Below, piece by piece: positions 16,717 through 24,416 of a stretch of 64,000 nt of DNA. Where the stretch lies: contig WRLE01000001.1 of assembly GCA_009777775.1 (NCBI GenBank), positions 216,768 to 280,767 on the forward strand. The letters are read 5' to 3'. The notes beneath the pieces are model-generated. The model saw only the letters and a program-made list of their open reading frames with translations, ran no database searches and was not told the origin of the DNA. A program made the position numbers and the translations under genes. The DNA comes from Oscillospiraceae bacterium (lineage in GTDB: Bacteria > Bacillota > Clostridia > Oscillospirales > Oscillospiraceae). The stretch's first letter is position 1. Each line of letters opens with the position of its first letter.

Positions 16717-16741
16717 ATATGCCCTTGAAATAAGGGCATAT
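16717..16741. terminator. Hairpin after the CPBP operon
   Basis: Perfect 10-bp arms (ATATGCCCTT and complement) around a 5-nt loop, 31 nt downstream of the last CPBP gene of the 16.8-21.7 kb run. The T-tract is poor on the minus strand, so termination is plausible rather than certain. Confidence 0.5.
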
Positions 16742-16771
16742 TTCTATCTGTCATGGGTACATCAGTTCATT

Positions 16772-17659
16772 TTAGTGATATGCATGGGACAGCAATTGAT
16801 ATACATCATTGAGTTCTTCTTCAATAGCTTCATCAACTGCTTGAGCGGCTGGTTGCTTTAGTAAAATAAATGCTCCAATAATGAAGAAAATAGACCCAAT
16901 TATTAAAATGTGTGTGAGTGTGATTTCATCGACTACATACGATATCATTTTAATTATCCAATCAGCCAAATACGAATTAAAAACCGCATGGGCTAAAATA
17001 CAGGGCCATAATTTGCGAAAGCGGACATAAAGCATTCCATAAATAATACCAGAAAGTCCAGCGTATAAAGCCTGAATAGGATTCATGTGGATAATACCAA
17101 AGATAATGCTCTGGAGCAGAACAGCAGACCTGGGCTTCATAAATGTCATCAAACGGTTTTGTATAACACCGCGACACAATAGTTCTTCCACTATTGGAGC
17201 AACAATTACAGCTCTCACAAACATTTCTAATGTACTTCTATTGTGAAAAGCTTCGATAACAGGCAAATATGTTGGATGCTCCGATAAATAAGTCACATGA
17301 AGGAAATAACTAGTTAAAAACTTTATACCGCAGTAAATGATTATAGTGCCAATAGCAAGTATTAAGGGTTTATCTTTATTTATTTGTATAGGCAGCTGCT
17401 CTTTCGCTTCTTTCCACATAGGAGTTAGAATATATACGCTGAGTAGTATACAAGCGACAGATGAAATGAGCATACCAATAGTTCCTTGGATAAAAGCATC
17501 ACTAGATAGTATATCAGTATCAGTAAACGCTCCAAATAAAGTATTTGTGAGCATATTAATAAACATACCGACAATTTCAGCAAAGTTTTTAATAAAATAG
17601 AAAATGATAATTGGAATAATCACATACCAAAATTTTCGAGGAATGCTTTGCTTTACCAT
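16772..17659 (-). CDS. CPBP-family intramembrane protease, copy 3
   Basis: A 295-residue polytopic protein with motifs EELLCR, FGIIH and HAVFN intact. Eight hydrophobic segments are visible, the first near residues 12-32. The end (LLKQPAAQAV then QLLSHAYH) matches the 3' end of the pseudogene at 14218 and the orphan fragment at 20758, so this subtype was present at least three times. It is the last gene of the minus-strand run that begins with copy 7, 60 nt behind copy 4. Role as for the family: protease or immunity function, substrate unknown. Confidence 0.9.
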   Translation of the reverse strand: MVKQSIPRKFWYVIIPIIIFYFIKNFAEIVGMFINMLTNTLFGAFTDTDILSSDAFIQGTIGMLISSVACILLSVYILTPMWKEAKEQLPIQINKDKPLILAIGTIIIYCGIKFLTSYFLHVTYLSEHPTYLPVIEAFHNRSTLEMFVRAVIVAPIVEELLCRGVIQNRLMTFMKPRSAVLLQSIIFGIIHMNPIQALYAGLSGIIYGMLYVRFRKLWPCILAHAVFNSYLADWIIKMISYVVDEITLTHILIIGSIFFIIGAFILLKQPAAQAVDEAIEEELNDVYQLLSHAYH

Positions 17660-17719
17660 ATCGATAATGCTCCTTTCTTTCTAGATGTGTATATGAACAG
17701 ATATTGATAATAAGCATTC

Positions 17720-18601
17720 TTACTTACCAGATGAAACGCTAAGTGGCTGGTAGTTGATATGTGTAAATACACGTTTACTTGAATCAAATAAAGGTACCGA
17801 TGCAGGTTGTTTTAGCAAGAAAAATCCGCCAATGACAGTGAGTGCCATCCCGATAACGAGGACAGGTACAGGTGTGATTTTAATTTGCATGATTTGTGCA
17901 AACTCATGTGAAAACCCAACAAGATTAAAAGCCATATGTCCAATTATACAGGGCCAGAGTTTTTTATATCGCAAATATAATAAGCCAAGTGCGAGACCGG
18001 CGATGCTTGCGGCAAGTATATGCAATGGGTCGAGATGAAGTACACCAAATATAATAGCTTGTATAAACAAAGCTATTCCAGGCTTCAACCATGACATGAG
18101 CCTGTTGAATACGAAACCTCTTAAACATAATTCCTCCATAATGGGTCCAACTAGCACAGAAGCGACAAAATACAGTATCGGGTTGCCATATAACATGGAA
18201 TTAAAGCTGTACTTATCGGAAGCCAGCTTATCAGTAAGCCCTGATAAATAAAGAAATGACCAAATGAGAATATTTAACCCTATATATGTGAAAAAAACGC
18301 AGATTCCAAGATTTAGGGTTCTCGCCTTGTGCACATACCTTGGTTGATGTGCTTCGTAATTTTTCCAATCTTGGCGAACATTTACATAATACATAATATC
18401 AGCTAACATGGGAGTTATTGAGAAGATGGTTCCTCCAATGTACATTTGCCATATTGATGATTTATTGCTTATCTCGTATATTAAATTGTATATAAAAACT
18501 ATAGAAACTCCAAAAATAATCATTACTAACTGACATAATGAATATGCAAATATCGGGGTAAGAGAACACCATAGGTTTCGAGGTAGAGATTGTTTTTGCA
18601 T
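17720..18601 (-). CDS. CPBP-family intramembrane protease, copy 4
   Basis: A 293-residue protein with intact motifs EELCLR, FGVLH and HMAFN. It is a close duplicate of copy 7 (20820-21701): the two share the start MQKQSLPR, the middle (FNSMLYGNP, FVASVLVGPIMEELCLRGF) and a virtually identical C-terminus (KRVFTHINYQPLSVSSGK). Nucleotide identity extends into the downstream flank (around 17690-17720 versus 20790-20820), showing a recent segmental duplication. In this copy the second-motif histidine is retained, unlike in copy 7. Confidence 0.92.
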   Translation of the reverse strand: MQKQSLPRNLWCSLTPIFAYSLCQLVMIIFGVSIVFIYNLIYEISNKSSIWQMYIGGTIFSITPMLADIMYYVNVRQDWKNYEAHQPRYVHKARTLNLGICVFFTYIGLNILIWSFLYLSGLTDKLASDKYSFNSMLYGNPILYFVASVLVGPIMEELCLRGFVFNRLMSWLKPGIALFIQAIIFGVLHLDPLHILAASIAGLALGLLYLRYKKLWPCIIGHMAFNLVGFSHEFAQIMQIKITPVPVLVIGMALTVIGGFFLLKQPASVPLFDSSKRVFTHINYQPLSVSSGK

Positions 18602-18700
18602 TATTTTACTCCTTTCGCTTATACTAGTGGTCTATTCTCGAAATACCTGTACAAACCTTGCAACATAGCATTCTTGTTTTGTTAATATTTAGTTTAATGA

Positions 18701-19555
18701 CTACGGCTCTTTTATCGGATCTTTCACATTAACATAAATTGGCACAGCTGCTGGAAGCATCAACAACAAAAATCCACCTAATAAGGTTAATACTATACCG
18801 AAGACTAAATAATGAAGGTTTGTAAACTCCTCAATGAACCTTGATAAGAAGAGAAGGAAAAAATGCGATGTGCTAAAATTAAACACCATATGAGCGAGGA
18901 TACAAGGCCATAATTTTCGGAATCTATAATATAATATACCCAGAAAAATTCCAGCGAAAAACGCATATGAAGCTTGGATTAGGTTCATATGAATAATTGC
19001 AAAGATGATAGCTTGTACTAAAATTGCTACCCATGGCTTTGCCCACGTCATCAAGCGTCCTTGTACGACACCGCGTAAACATAATTCCTCGGTAATTGGT
19101 GCGATGATAACAGCTGATATAATAGCCTTGAATGCACTCCAACTGCTAAAGGTTTCTTTAAGGTGGGCATACGAAGAGTGGTCACGCAATCCAGTCACAG
19201 TCATATATTGGTTGGTGAGTAAGTCTATTCCACTGAACATGATAATCGTCGTAATAGCTATTAGAATAGCATTATTCTTTAACAGTTTTGTTGGAGCTTG
19301 CTCTTTTGTTTCTTTCCACATTGGTATGAAAACGAATTTGCATAATAATAGAATTATTATTGACTGTATAACAGTTGGTACGTTTCCGTACAATGTTGTA
19401 GAAAAATCGAATGATTCTACATCAGCTGAATTTATTGCATTTAATATAATTTGAAAAAGCCCAGCAATCCCATATGCCATATGATTGAGTGTAATTAGCA
19501 CTATTGGTGGAAAAATAATACCAATGATTTTTTCATATGTGGTAGTATTATCCAT
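18701..19555 (-). CDS. CPBP-family intramembrane protease, copy 5
   Basis: A 284-residue protein with motifs EELCLR, FAIIH and HMVFN. AGAGGAGGAG precedes the ATG at 19555. Its central 180 nt (about 18984-19165) are almost identical to part of the pseudogene at 14530-14711, making it the likely donor or sister. The C-terminal signature is LLMLPAAVPI. It lies 99 nt behind copy 4 in the same direction, consistent with one transcript. Confidence 0.9.
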   Translation of the reverse strand: MDNTTTYEKIIGIIFPPIVLITLNHMAYGIAGLFQIILNAINSADVESFDFSTTLYGNVPTVIQSIIILLLCKFVFIPMWKETKEQAPTKLLKNNAILIAITTIIMFSGIDLLTNQYMTVTGLRDHSSYAHLKETFSSWSAFKAIISAVIIAPITEELCLRGVVQGRLMTWAKPWVAILVQAIIFAIIHMNLIQASYAFFAGIFLGILYYRFRKLWPCILAHMVFNFSTSHFFLLFLSRFIEEFTNLHYLVFGIVLTLLGGFLLLMLPAAVPIYVNVKDPIKEP

Positions 19556-19708
19556 ATCTCTCCTCCTCTTCTAAATATACAACTATTTCTTTTACTGAAA
19601 GCAAAATGATTGCTTACTCAGGTGCAAATCAGCTTGTGTTGCACTGTCATCACGCGATTAAATCTATCATGATGCAAATTCAAAGTCAATGTGCAATTGT
19701 AAATATTT

Positions 19709-19744
19709 GTGGTAAACAATCAATAATTGTAGATTGTTTACCAC
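19709..19744. repeat. Perfect 13-bp hairpin between CPBP copies
   Basis: Arms 19709-19721 and 19732-19744 (GTGGTAAACAATC and complement) around a 10-nt loop, in the 197-nt gap between copies 6 and 5. A degraded relative (ATAATCTA and complement) occurs at about 21806-21827. No T-tract on the minus strand, so it may be an RNA processing or stability element of the long transcript. Confidence 0.55.
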
Positions 19745-19752
19745 TTGCTGAT

Positions 19753-20634
19753 TTATTTTTCTGTAATGCATTCTGTGTCCTCGTCATCTTGTAGGTCATG
19801 TGGGATTTGAACTGGGGTTGCTTTGGGTTGCTTAATTAATAGGTAGCTGCTGATTATGGTCAGTCCTATAAATAGTAATAGAATTACCATTGAGCCTGTT
19901 GGGGAAATACTTTCTTGAATGTCATTAGGTATTATTCGCATTACTACAGCTAAAAAGTTGGCTGCTATATGCGCTAGAATACAAAACCAAAGCTTTCGAA
20001 AGCGATAATATAACAAACCTATGGCAAATCCGAGTAGAAATGCGTATATCCCTTGGACTAGGTTCAGGTGAATAATACCGAAGACAGCTGCTTGATATAT
20101 TATCGCAATCCAAGGCTTCGTCCAGGACAAGAGCCTGTTGAAGATGATACCACGAAAACATAATTCTTCAACGATGGGAGCAACAATGACAGTTACTATA
20201 AAAAGTTCAATGATTGTCATCTTGCCGATTAATTCTCTGAAAGCATCATATGATGAATGCTCATTTAATCTAAGCATTGTCATTGCTATATTAAGTAGCA
20301 GACTAATACTGAAAAATGAAACAAAGATAAGAGTAGCAGTTATAATAGGCTTGTTTTCGCCAATTTCAAATAGAGTGCTACTTGCTGCTTCTTTCCATTT
20401 TGGAGTGAATCGATAAATTGCTAAAACAAGTTGTATAATAGCAGATATTGTTATATATACCAAATCAAATACAATTGCACTCCTAAAGCTTGTACTCGCA
20501 CCCGCTTCAATAATTGATATATGTATAAATTTTGCCAAGCTTACAACAAAAATCGCAACAATCTGGTATAAAAAATAACCGAGCATAGGAGTAATTGTTT
20601 TCCATATACTTTTAAATATCGATTCTTTTTTCAT
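19753..20634 (-). CDS. CPBP-family intramembrane protease, copy 6
   Basis: A 293-residue protein with motifs EELCFR, FGIIH and HIAAN intact and about eight membrane segments. GGAGG precedes the ATG (spacing 11). The end LIKQPKATPVQI is a variant of the KQPA signature, followed by an acidic tail (HDLQDDEDTECITEK). Located 185 nt behind copy 7; the gap holds fragments of further CPBP genes. Confidence 0.9.
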   Translation of the reverse strand: MKKESIFKSIWKTITPMLGYFLYQIVAIFVVSLAKFIHISIIEAGASTSFRSAIVFDLVYITISAIIQLVLAIYRFTPKWKEAASSTLFEIGENKPIITATLIFVSFFSISLLLNIAMTMLRLNEHSSYDAFRELIGKMTIIELFIVTVIVAPIVEELCFRGIIFNRLLSWTKPWIAIIYQAAVFGIIHLNLVQGIYAFLLGFAIGLLYYRFRKLWFCILAHIAANFLAVVMRIIPNDIQESISPTGSMVILLLFIGLTIISSYLLIKQPKATPVQIPHDLQDDEDTECITEK

Positions 20635-20652
20635 TTAAAAACGAACCTCCAT

Positions 20653-20704
20653 TAGTATAATTCCTCCATTATGGATCCTACTAACACAGAAGTAATAATA
20701 ATGG
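20653..20704 (-). pseudogene. CPBP fragment (first active-site motif)
   Basis: The minus-strand reading TSVLVGSIMEELY followed by a stop matches VASVLVGPIMEELCLRGF of copies 4 and 7 at both protein and DNA level. Only about 50 nt survive. Confidence 0.65.
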
Positions 20705-20757
20705 AATTTAGACAAAGTGCAAAATTCTTGTGACTCGTCTGGTGTGCATCAGTTCAT

Positions 20758-20787
20758 TTAATGATATGCATGGGACAGTAGTTGATG
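20758..20787 (-). pseudogene. CPBP fragment (C-terminal end)
   Basis: The minus-strand reading HQLLSHAYH followed by TAA equals the last residues of copy 3 (QLLSHAYH); the downstream flank (about 20747-20757) also matches the flank of copy 3. It is the tail of a lost copy. Confidence 0.65.
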
Positions 20788-20819
20788 TGTATATGAATAG
20801 ATAATGATAATAAGTATAC

Positions 20820-21701
20820 TTACTTACCAGATGAAACGCTAAGTGGCTGGTAGTTGATATGTGTAAATACACGTTTACTTGAATCAAATAAAGGTACTGA
20901 TGCAGGTTGTTTTAGCAAGAAAAATCCGCCAATGACAGTAAGTGCCATCCCAATAGTGAGGATAGGTACAGGTGTGATTCTAATTTGCATGATTTGTGCA
21001 AACTCATGTGAAAATCCAACAAGATTAAATGCCATATGTCCAATTATACAGGGCCAGAGTTTTCTATATCGCAAATACAATAAGCCTAGTGCAAGACCAG
21101 CGATGATTGCGGCAAGTATATGTAATGGGTCGAGAAAAAGTAAACCAAATATAATAGCTTGTACAAACAAAGCTATTCCAGGCTTTAACCATGACATAAG
21201 CCTGTTGAAAACGAAACCCCTTAAGCATAATTCCTCCATAATGGGTCCTACTAGCACAGAAGCGACAAAATATACTATAGGGTTACCATATAACATGGAA
21301 TTAAAGCTGTACTTTTCAGAAGCTAATTTCATAGTAAGTCCTGATATGTTGAGAAAAGACCAAAGTAACATATTTATCCCAATATACGTAAAAAAAACGC
21401 AAATAGTTAGAGTTGCTGCTTTAATTTTGTGCACATACCTTGGTTGCTGCGCTTCATAATTTATCCAATCTTGGCGTACACTCATATAATATATGATATC
21501 AGCTAAAAGAAGAGTCACGCTGAATATGGTTCCCCCGATATATGATTGCCATATTGATGATTTATTGCTAGTTTCGTAAAAAAAATCGTATAAAAACACA
21601 ACAGCAACACTGAATACAATCAGTATAATATGACAGAAAAAGTACGCAAATATCGGGGTAAGAGAATGCCATATCTTCCGAGGTAGAGATTGTTTTTGCA
21701 T
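20820..21701 (-). CDS. CPBP-family protein, copy 7, second-motif His replaced
   Basis: The start is ATG 21701 (MQKQSLPRKIW), matching copy 4 and preceded by AAAGG; an upstream ATG at 21737 would add 12 unmatched residues. The protein has EELCLR and HMAFN, but where copy 4 reads FGVLHLDP this copy reads FGLLFLDP, so the metal-binding His of the FxxxH motif is Phe (CAT to TTT). Otherwise it is a close duplicate of copy 4. It is first in the run from 21.7 to 16.8 kb and lies directly behind the conserved promoter element. It is probably proteolytically dead, possibly a binding-only immunity or decoy protein. Confidence 0.9.
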   Translation of the reverse strand: MQKQSLPRKIWHSLTPIFAYFFCHIILIVFSVAVVFLYDFFYETSNKSSIWQSYIGGTIFSVTLLLADIIYYMSVRQDWINYEAQQPRYVHKIKAATLTICVFFTYIGINMLLWSFLNISGLTMKLASEKYSFNSMLYGNPIVYFVASVLVGPIMEELCLRGFVFNRLMSWLKPGIALFVQAIIFGLLFLDPLHILAAIIAGLALGLLYLRYRKLWPCIIGHMAFNLVGFSHEFAQIMQIRITPVPILTIGMALTVIGGFFLLKQPASVPLFDSSKRVFTHINYQPLSVSSGK

Positions 21702-21730
21702 TTCATTAAACCTTTCCATATGCCATTGAT

Positions 21731-21779
21731 GCACCATTGATATTGGAGTTAATCTATCATGATATTATTACCTTGTCAA
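21731..21779 (-). promoter_or_regulatory. Conserved CPBP promoter element, copy 3
   Basis: Minus strand: TTGACA (21774-21779), 17 nt, TAGATT (21751-21756), then AACTCCAATATCA and an imperfect 11-bp direct repeat (ATCAATGGTGC, ATCAATGGCAT). It is the likely promoter of the five-gene CPBP run ending at 16772. Confidence 0.7.
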
Positions 21780-21859
21780 CAAATGCTTGTAATAATTTGT
21801 AGAATATAATCTATTGTTGTAGATTATTACCACGTTTTGTTGATTGATAAGATTGCCAC

Positions 21860-21954
21860 GTCGCAATGCTGCTCGCTATGACACGGGAGTGAGGTCGCAA
21901 TGCTGCTCGCAATGACACGGGAGTGAGGTCGCAATGCTGCTCGCAATGACACTA
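21860..21954. repeat. Three tandem copies of a 34-bp unit
   Basis: Units begin at 21860, 21894 and 21928 and share the core GTCGCAATGCTGCTCGC; the first has one substitution and the last is cut short. On the minus strand it reads GTCATTGCGAGCAGCATTGC, a kind of sequence I recall as an interspersed repeat in many bacterial genomes (from memory, not searched). Unit spacing without unique spacers rules out a CRISPR array. The rest of 21780-22098 is AT-rich and non-coding. Confidence 0.8.
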
Positions 21955-22012
21955 GATTGTTACCCCATGACCATTAACCTTCTGTATAATCTATGTAAAA
22001 TATAATTAGTCA

Positions 22013-22035
22013 GGTACTTGACAAAGTGCCTTTTT
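22013..22035 (+). terminator. Small terminator-like hairpin upstream of the HipA-like pair
   Basis: GGTACTT, loop GACA, AAGTGCC (one G-T pair), then TTTTTCTT. It lies 60 nt before the gene at 22099, downstream of a TATAAT (21985-21990). A second hairpin (GCGCAG, 22057-22062, with CTGCGC, 22076-22081) follows just before the ribosome binding site. It may be an attenuator or the end of a short transcript. Confidence 0.45.
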
Positions 22036-22098
22036 CTTGTTATTGTATGAAAAAAAGCGCAGGATACAAATGAAACTGCGCATTAAACGGAGGTATAT

Positions 22099-22509
22099 AT
22101 GCCTGATAAATATTATTTGATGTCTAAAGATACTGGGAGTGGTCCCCATCTTATTGGACAACTGAGCCGTTTGGGAAAAGGCGAATACGAGTTTAAGTAC
22201 CTTATAAATGCAACTGCCTTCCCCCATTGGTTTATGCAAATACCCAGACTGCCTGACATCACTAAGACATATAGAAGCCAGGAGGTTCTGTATTATATCT
22301 TATATAGAGTCGTCCCAGAGTCAGATGAATGGGCGGCTGAAGTGCTTATGAATGAATATGGTCTAAAAAACTATGATGAATGGACAATTCTGGAACTGCT
22401 CATTAACCAACATTTAATTGATAAGATGGATGGCCAACCCCTGAGTGATTCACAGCAACTCTTTTATTTTTACAGCGAAATTCCCAGCAATGCGCATACA
22501 TACAACTAG
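22099..22509 (+). CDS. Partner protein of the HipA-like gene (136 aa)
   Basis: ATG at 22099 after CGGAGGT. A 136-residue soluble protein; the middle reads like the small proteins that precede HipA/CtkA-type kinases, with a strand pair (YEFKYLINATAFPHWFMQIP), then YRSQEVLYYILYRVVPESDE and GLKNYDEWTILELL. I cannot give a precise Pfam name. The next gene starts 44 nt later on the same strand, so they form one unit. It may supply a regulatory or substrate-recognition subunit to the kinase-like protein; that is inference. Confidence 0.55.
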   Translation: MPDKYYLMSKDTGSGPHLIGQLSRLGKGEYEFKYLINATAFPHWFMQIPRLPDITKTYRSQEVLYYILYRVVPESDEWAAEVLMNEYGLKNYDEWTILELLINQHLIDKMDGQPLSDSQQLFYFYSEIPSNAHTYN

Positions 22510-22553
22510 CTTACTAAAATACTTTATATAAACATAAATAGGAGATGTCAATA

Positions 22554-23399
22554 ATGAATTGGTGGGACGATGAAGACTGGATAGACCCGGACGAATGGAC
22601 CGCTACTGTCGTCGAGGTAGTGGGAACGACATACAGCATGTTTTGGGTCACAAATAAAAAAACCAAGGAAAGAGGACTTTTTAAGCCAGAAAGCAATTGG
22701 CGAAGGTCCGCTTTCAACGAATATGCTGCATCAAAAATTGGCAACTGTTTAGGTGTACCTTGTGCTAGGCTACTGGTGGGTAATGTTTTTGGCGGCGGTG
22801 GCTGCATCAGCATGGATGTTCGTCAAGGCTATAGCGAGCGCATATTATCTGGAGAGAGCCTTGGCAGAGTGGGTAGCTTGCTCAACTATGAAAAGTCAAA
22901 AGATGGAAAGCCTGTTTATGATATGCCCAGAGAAATGTCCTTTGAAGGACTACTCCCCTTTTTACCAAAAGAAGCCGAGCTTGGCATGGTTAAAATGATG
23001 TTTTTCGATTCCATAATCAGAAATGCTGGTAGACATGGAAGCAACTTCTCCTTTGCCATTGACGACAATAGGGCTATAACCGCCTTTTTACCCCTTTATG
23101 ACCAAGGCAACGCAGTTTTGGAAGATACCTCATCCTCAGACTACGGCGGTAGAGGTGGCAGAGGTGGCAGAGGTGGCTGGGGCAGGCGTCGCGGCTCTGC
23201 ATTTCCTTATTATGGACATGGCGGAATGCACAGACCTTTTCCCTTAGAGGAACTAAACAAATGTATCAAGCGAGACTATCCCGATTTGGTTAGGGAGCTT
23301 GTTGCAAAAACGAGAACTGAAGAATTTAGAACAATCACCACTCGCCTAGACTGTTATGAATTGATGATGGACAGAGTAAACGAGTTTATTAATCAATAA
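22554..23399 (+). CDS. HipA-like kinase-fold protein lacking the catalytic Asp
   Basis: The ATG at 22554 fits GGAG with 9-nt spacing better than an ATG at 22545. The protein shows HipA C-terminal landmarks: a nucleotide-binding Lys in GLFKPES, a Glu in NEYAASKIGNCLGVP, the catalytic loop region FDSIIRNAGRHGSNFSF and the metal-binding Asp in PLYDQGNA. In active HipA the loop reads D-x-H-x-x-N; here the Asp position is Gly (AGRHGSN), so phosphotransfer by the usual base is unlikely. An inserted loop of glycine-arginine repeats (GGRGGRGG) lies between the metal Asp and the C-terminal helices. Such RGG runs often bind nucleic acid. Function unknown; a pseudokinase is the best reading. Confidence 0.7.
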   Translation: MNWWDDEDWIDPDEWTATVVEVVGTTYSMFWVTNKKTKERGLFKPESNWRRSAFNEYAASKIGNCLGVPCARLLVGNVFGGGGCISMDVRQGYSERILSGESLGRVGSLLNYEKSKDGKPVYDMPREMSFEGLLPFLPKEAELGMVKMMFFDSIIRNAGRHGSNFSFAIDDNRAITAFLPLYDQGNAVLEDTSSSDYGGRGGRGGRGGWGRRRGSAFPYYGHGGMHRPFPLEELNKCIKRDYPDLVRELVAKTRTEEFRTITTRLDCYELMMDRVNEFINQ

Positions 23400-23441
23400 T
23401 GTAAAAAAAATGTATCCAATGTCGTTTTTGTGCTCGATCTG

Positions 23442-23497
23442 TGGTATACTTATAGTTGCGAATAACTGACTATATGCAGACTATATACCAACTATAT
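23442..23497 (+). promoter_or_regulatory. Extended -10 promoter and phased ACTATAT repeats
   Basis: TGG-TATACT (23442-23450) is an extended -10 with no good -35. Downstream, ACTATAT occurs at 23469, 23480 and 23491, exactly 11 bp apart (one helical turn), before the ribosome binding site of the next gene. This could be a regulator landing array or chance in AT-rich sequence. Confidence 0.4.
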
Positions 23498-23516
23498 GTT
23501 ATGCGGAGGATAGAAC

Positions 23517-24398
23517 TTGAGAGCCATTAGTAGAGCCATCGAAAGATTTTGTGCAAAGCGTCCGCGCTTTGGCATAAGAAATTTTATGCGGTATGTCATT
23601 TTTTTAACCGCTTTTACTTACCTTTTGTTCATGTTGGACATAGGTAATAGATTTTCCCATTACCTGCTTTTTAACCCTGAAGCAATCTTAAAACGTGGTC
23701 AAATTTGGCGGCTGGTAACATGGATTTTTATACCAGAAACTTGGAATTTGCTGTACTTAGCCTTGTTTTTGTATTTCTATTATTTTGTTGGAAATGCACT
23801 TGAAAGCGAATGGGGTACAGCAAAACTTTCATTTTATTACATGTTGGGAATTATATTAAACATAATTTTCGGCTTTTTGTGCTGGATTGCTCTTGGTGTT
23901 CCTGTGGGTATCACTCCAGGTTATTTGAATATGTCTTTGTTTTTTGCCTTTGCTGTTCTCTTTCCTGATTATGAATTACTGGTTTTTTTCGTCATACCTG
24001 TTAAAGTCAAGTGGCTAGCACTCATAAATGCTTTTTATTTCCTATACGGTATATATTTTAGAATTTATCTAAAACAATATGCTCTTGCATTGCTCCCAGT
24101 TGTTGCTATACTAAATTTTTTCATTATTTGCGGAAACGACTTGCAAAACCGTGTGCGCCCAGTGAAAGCAAGGGCTCAGTCTGCTACTTCGAGAGATGCT
24201 ATCAATTTCAGGCGAGCTACAAGACAAAATCAAACACAAAATGAATCTGATGATGGAACAGGGTATCGACACAAATGCACTGTATGCAACAAAACCGATG
24301 CCGAGCATCCCACATTAGAGTTTCGTTATTGTTCACGCTGCGAAGGCTATCATTGCTACTGTATCGATCATATTAATAGGCACGAGCATATACGATGA
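23517..24398 (+). CDS. Rhomboid-like membrane protein with C-terminal zinc ribbon, catalytic Ser absent
   Basis: TTG start at 23517 behind GGAGG (7 nt). Six or so hydrophobic segments (about 25-42, 75-93, 104-130, 140-160, 165-180, 187-205) in a rhomboid-like order with WRLVTWIFIP and a small-residue-rich fourth segment, but the region where active rhomboids carry GxSG reads YLNMSLFFAF, and no catalytic His is evident in the last segment. The C-terminus is a soluble zinc-binding part with CTVC and CSRC pairs plus further Cys/His. It is likely a pseudoprotease or scaffold. The next gene follows 18 nt later. Confidence 0.65.
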   Translation: MRAISRAIERFCAKRPRFGIRNFMRYVIFLTAFTYLLFMLDIGNRFSHYLLFNPEAILKRGQIWRLVTWIFIPETWNLLYLALFLYFYYFVGNALESEWGTAKLSFYYMLGIILNIIFGFLCWIALGVPVGITPGYLNMSLFFAFAVLFPDYELLVFFVIPVKVKWLALINAFYFLYGIYFRIYLKQYALALLPVVAILNFFIICGNDLQNRVRPVKARAQSATSRDAINFRRATRQNQTQNESDDGTGYRHKCTVCNKTDAEHPTLEFRYCSRCEGYHCYCIDHINRHEHIR

Positions 24399-24416
24399 GA
24401 ATGTAAGAACAGCAAA

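Noticed and set aside
21860..21954. Possible CRISPR array
   Set aside because: Units follow each other at constant 34-bp period with no unique spacers, and no cas genes are near.
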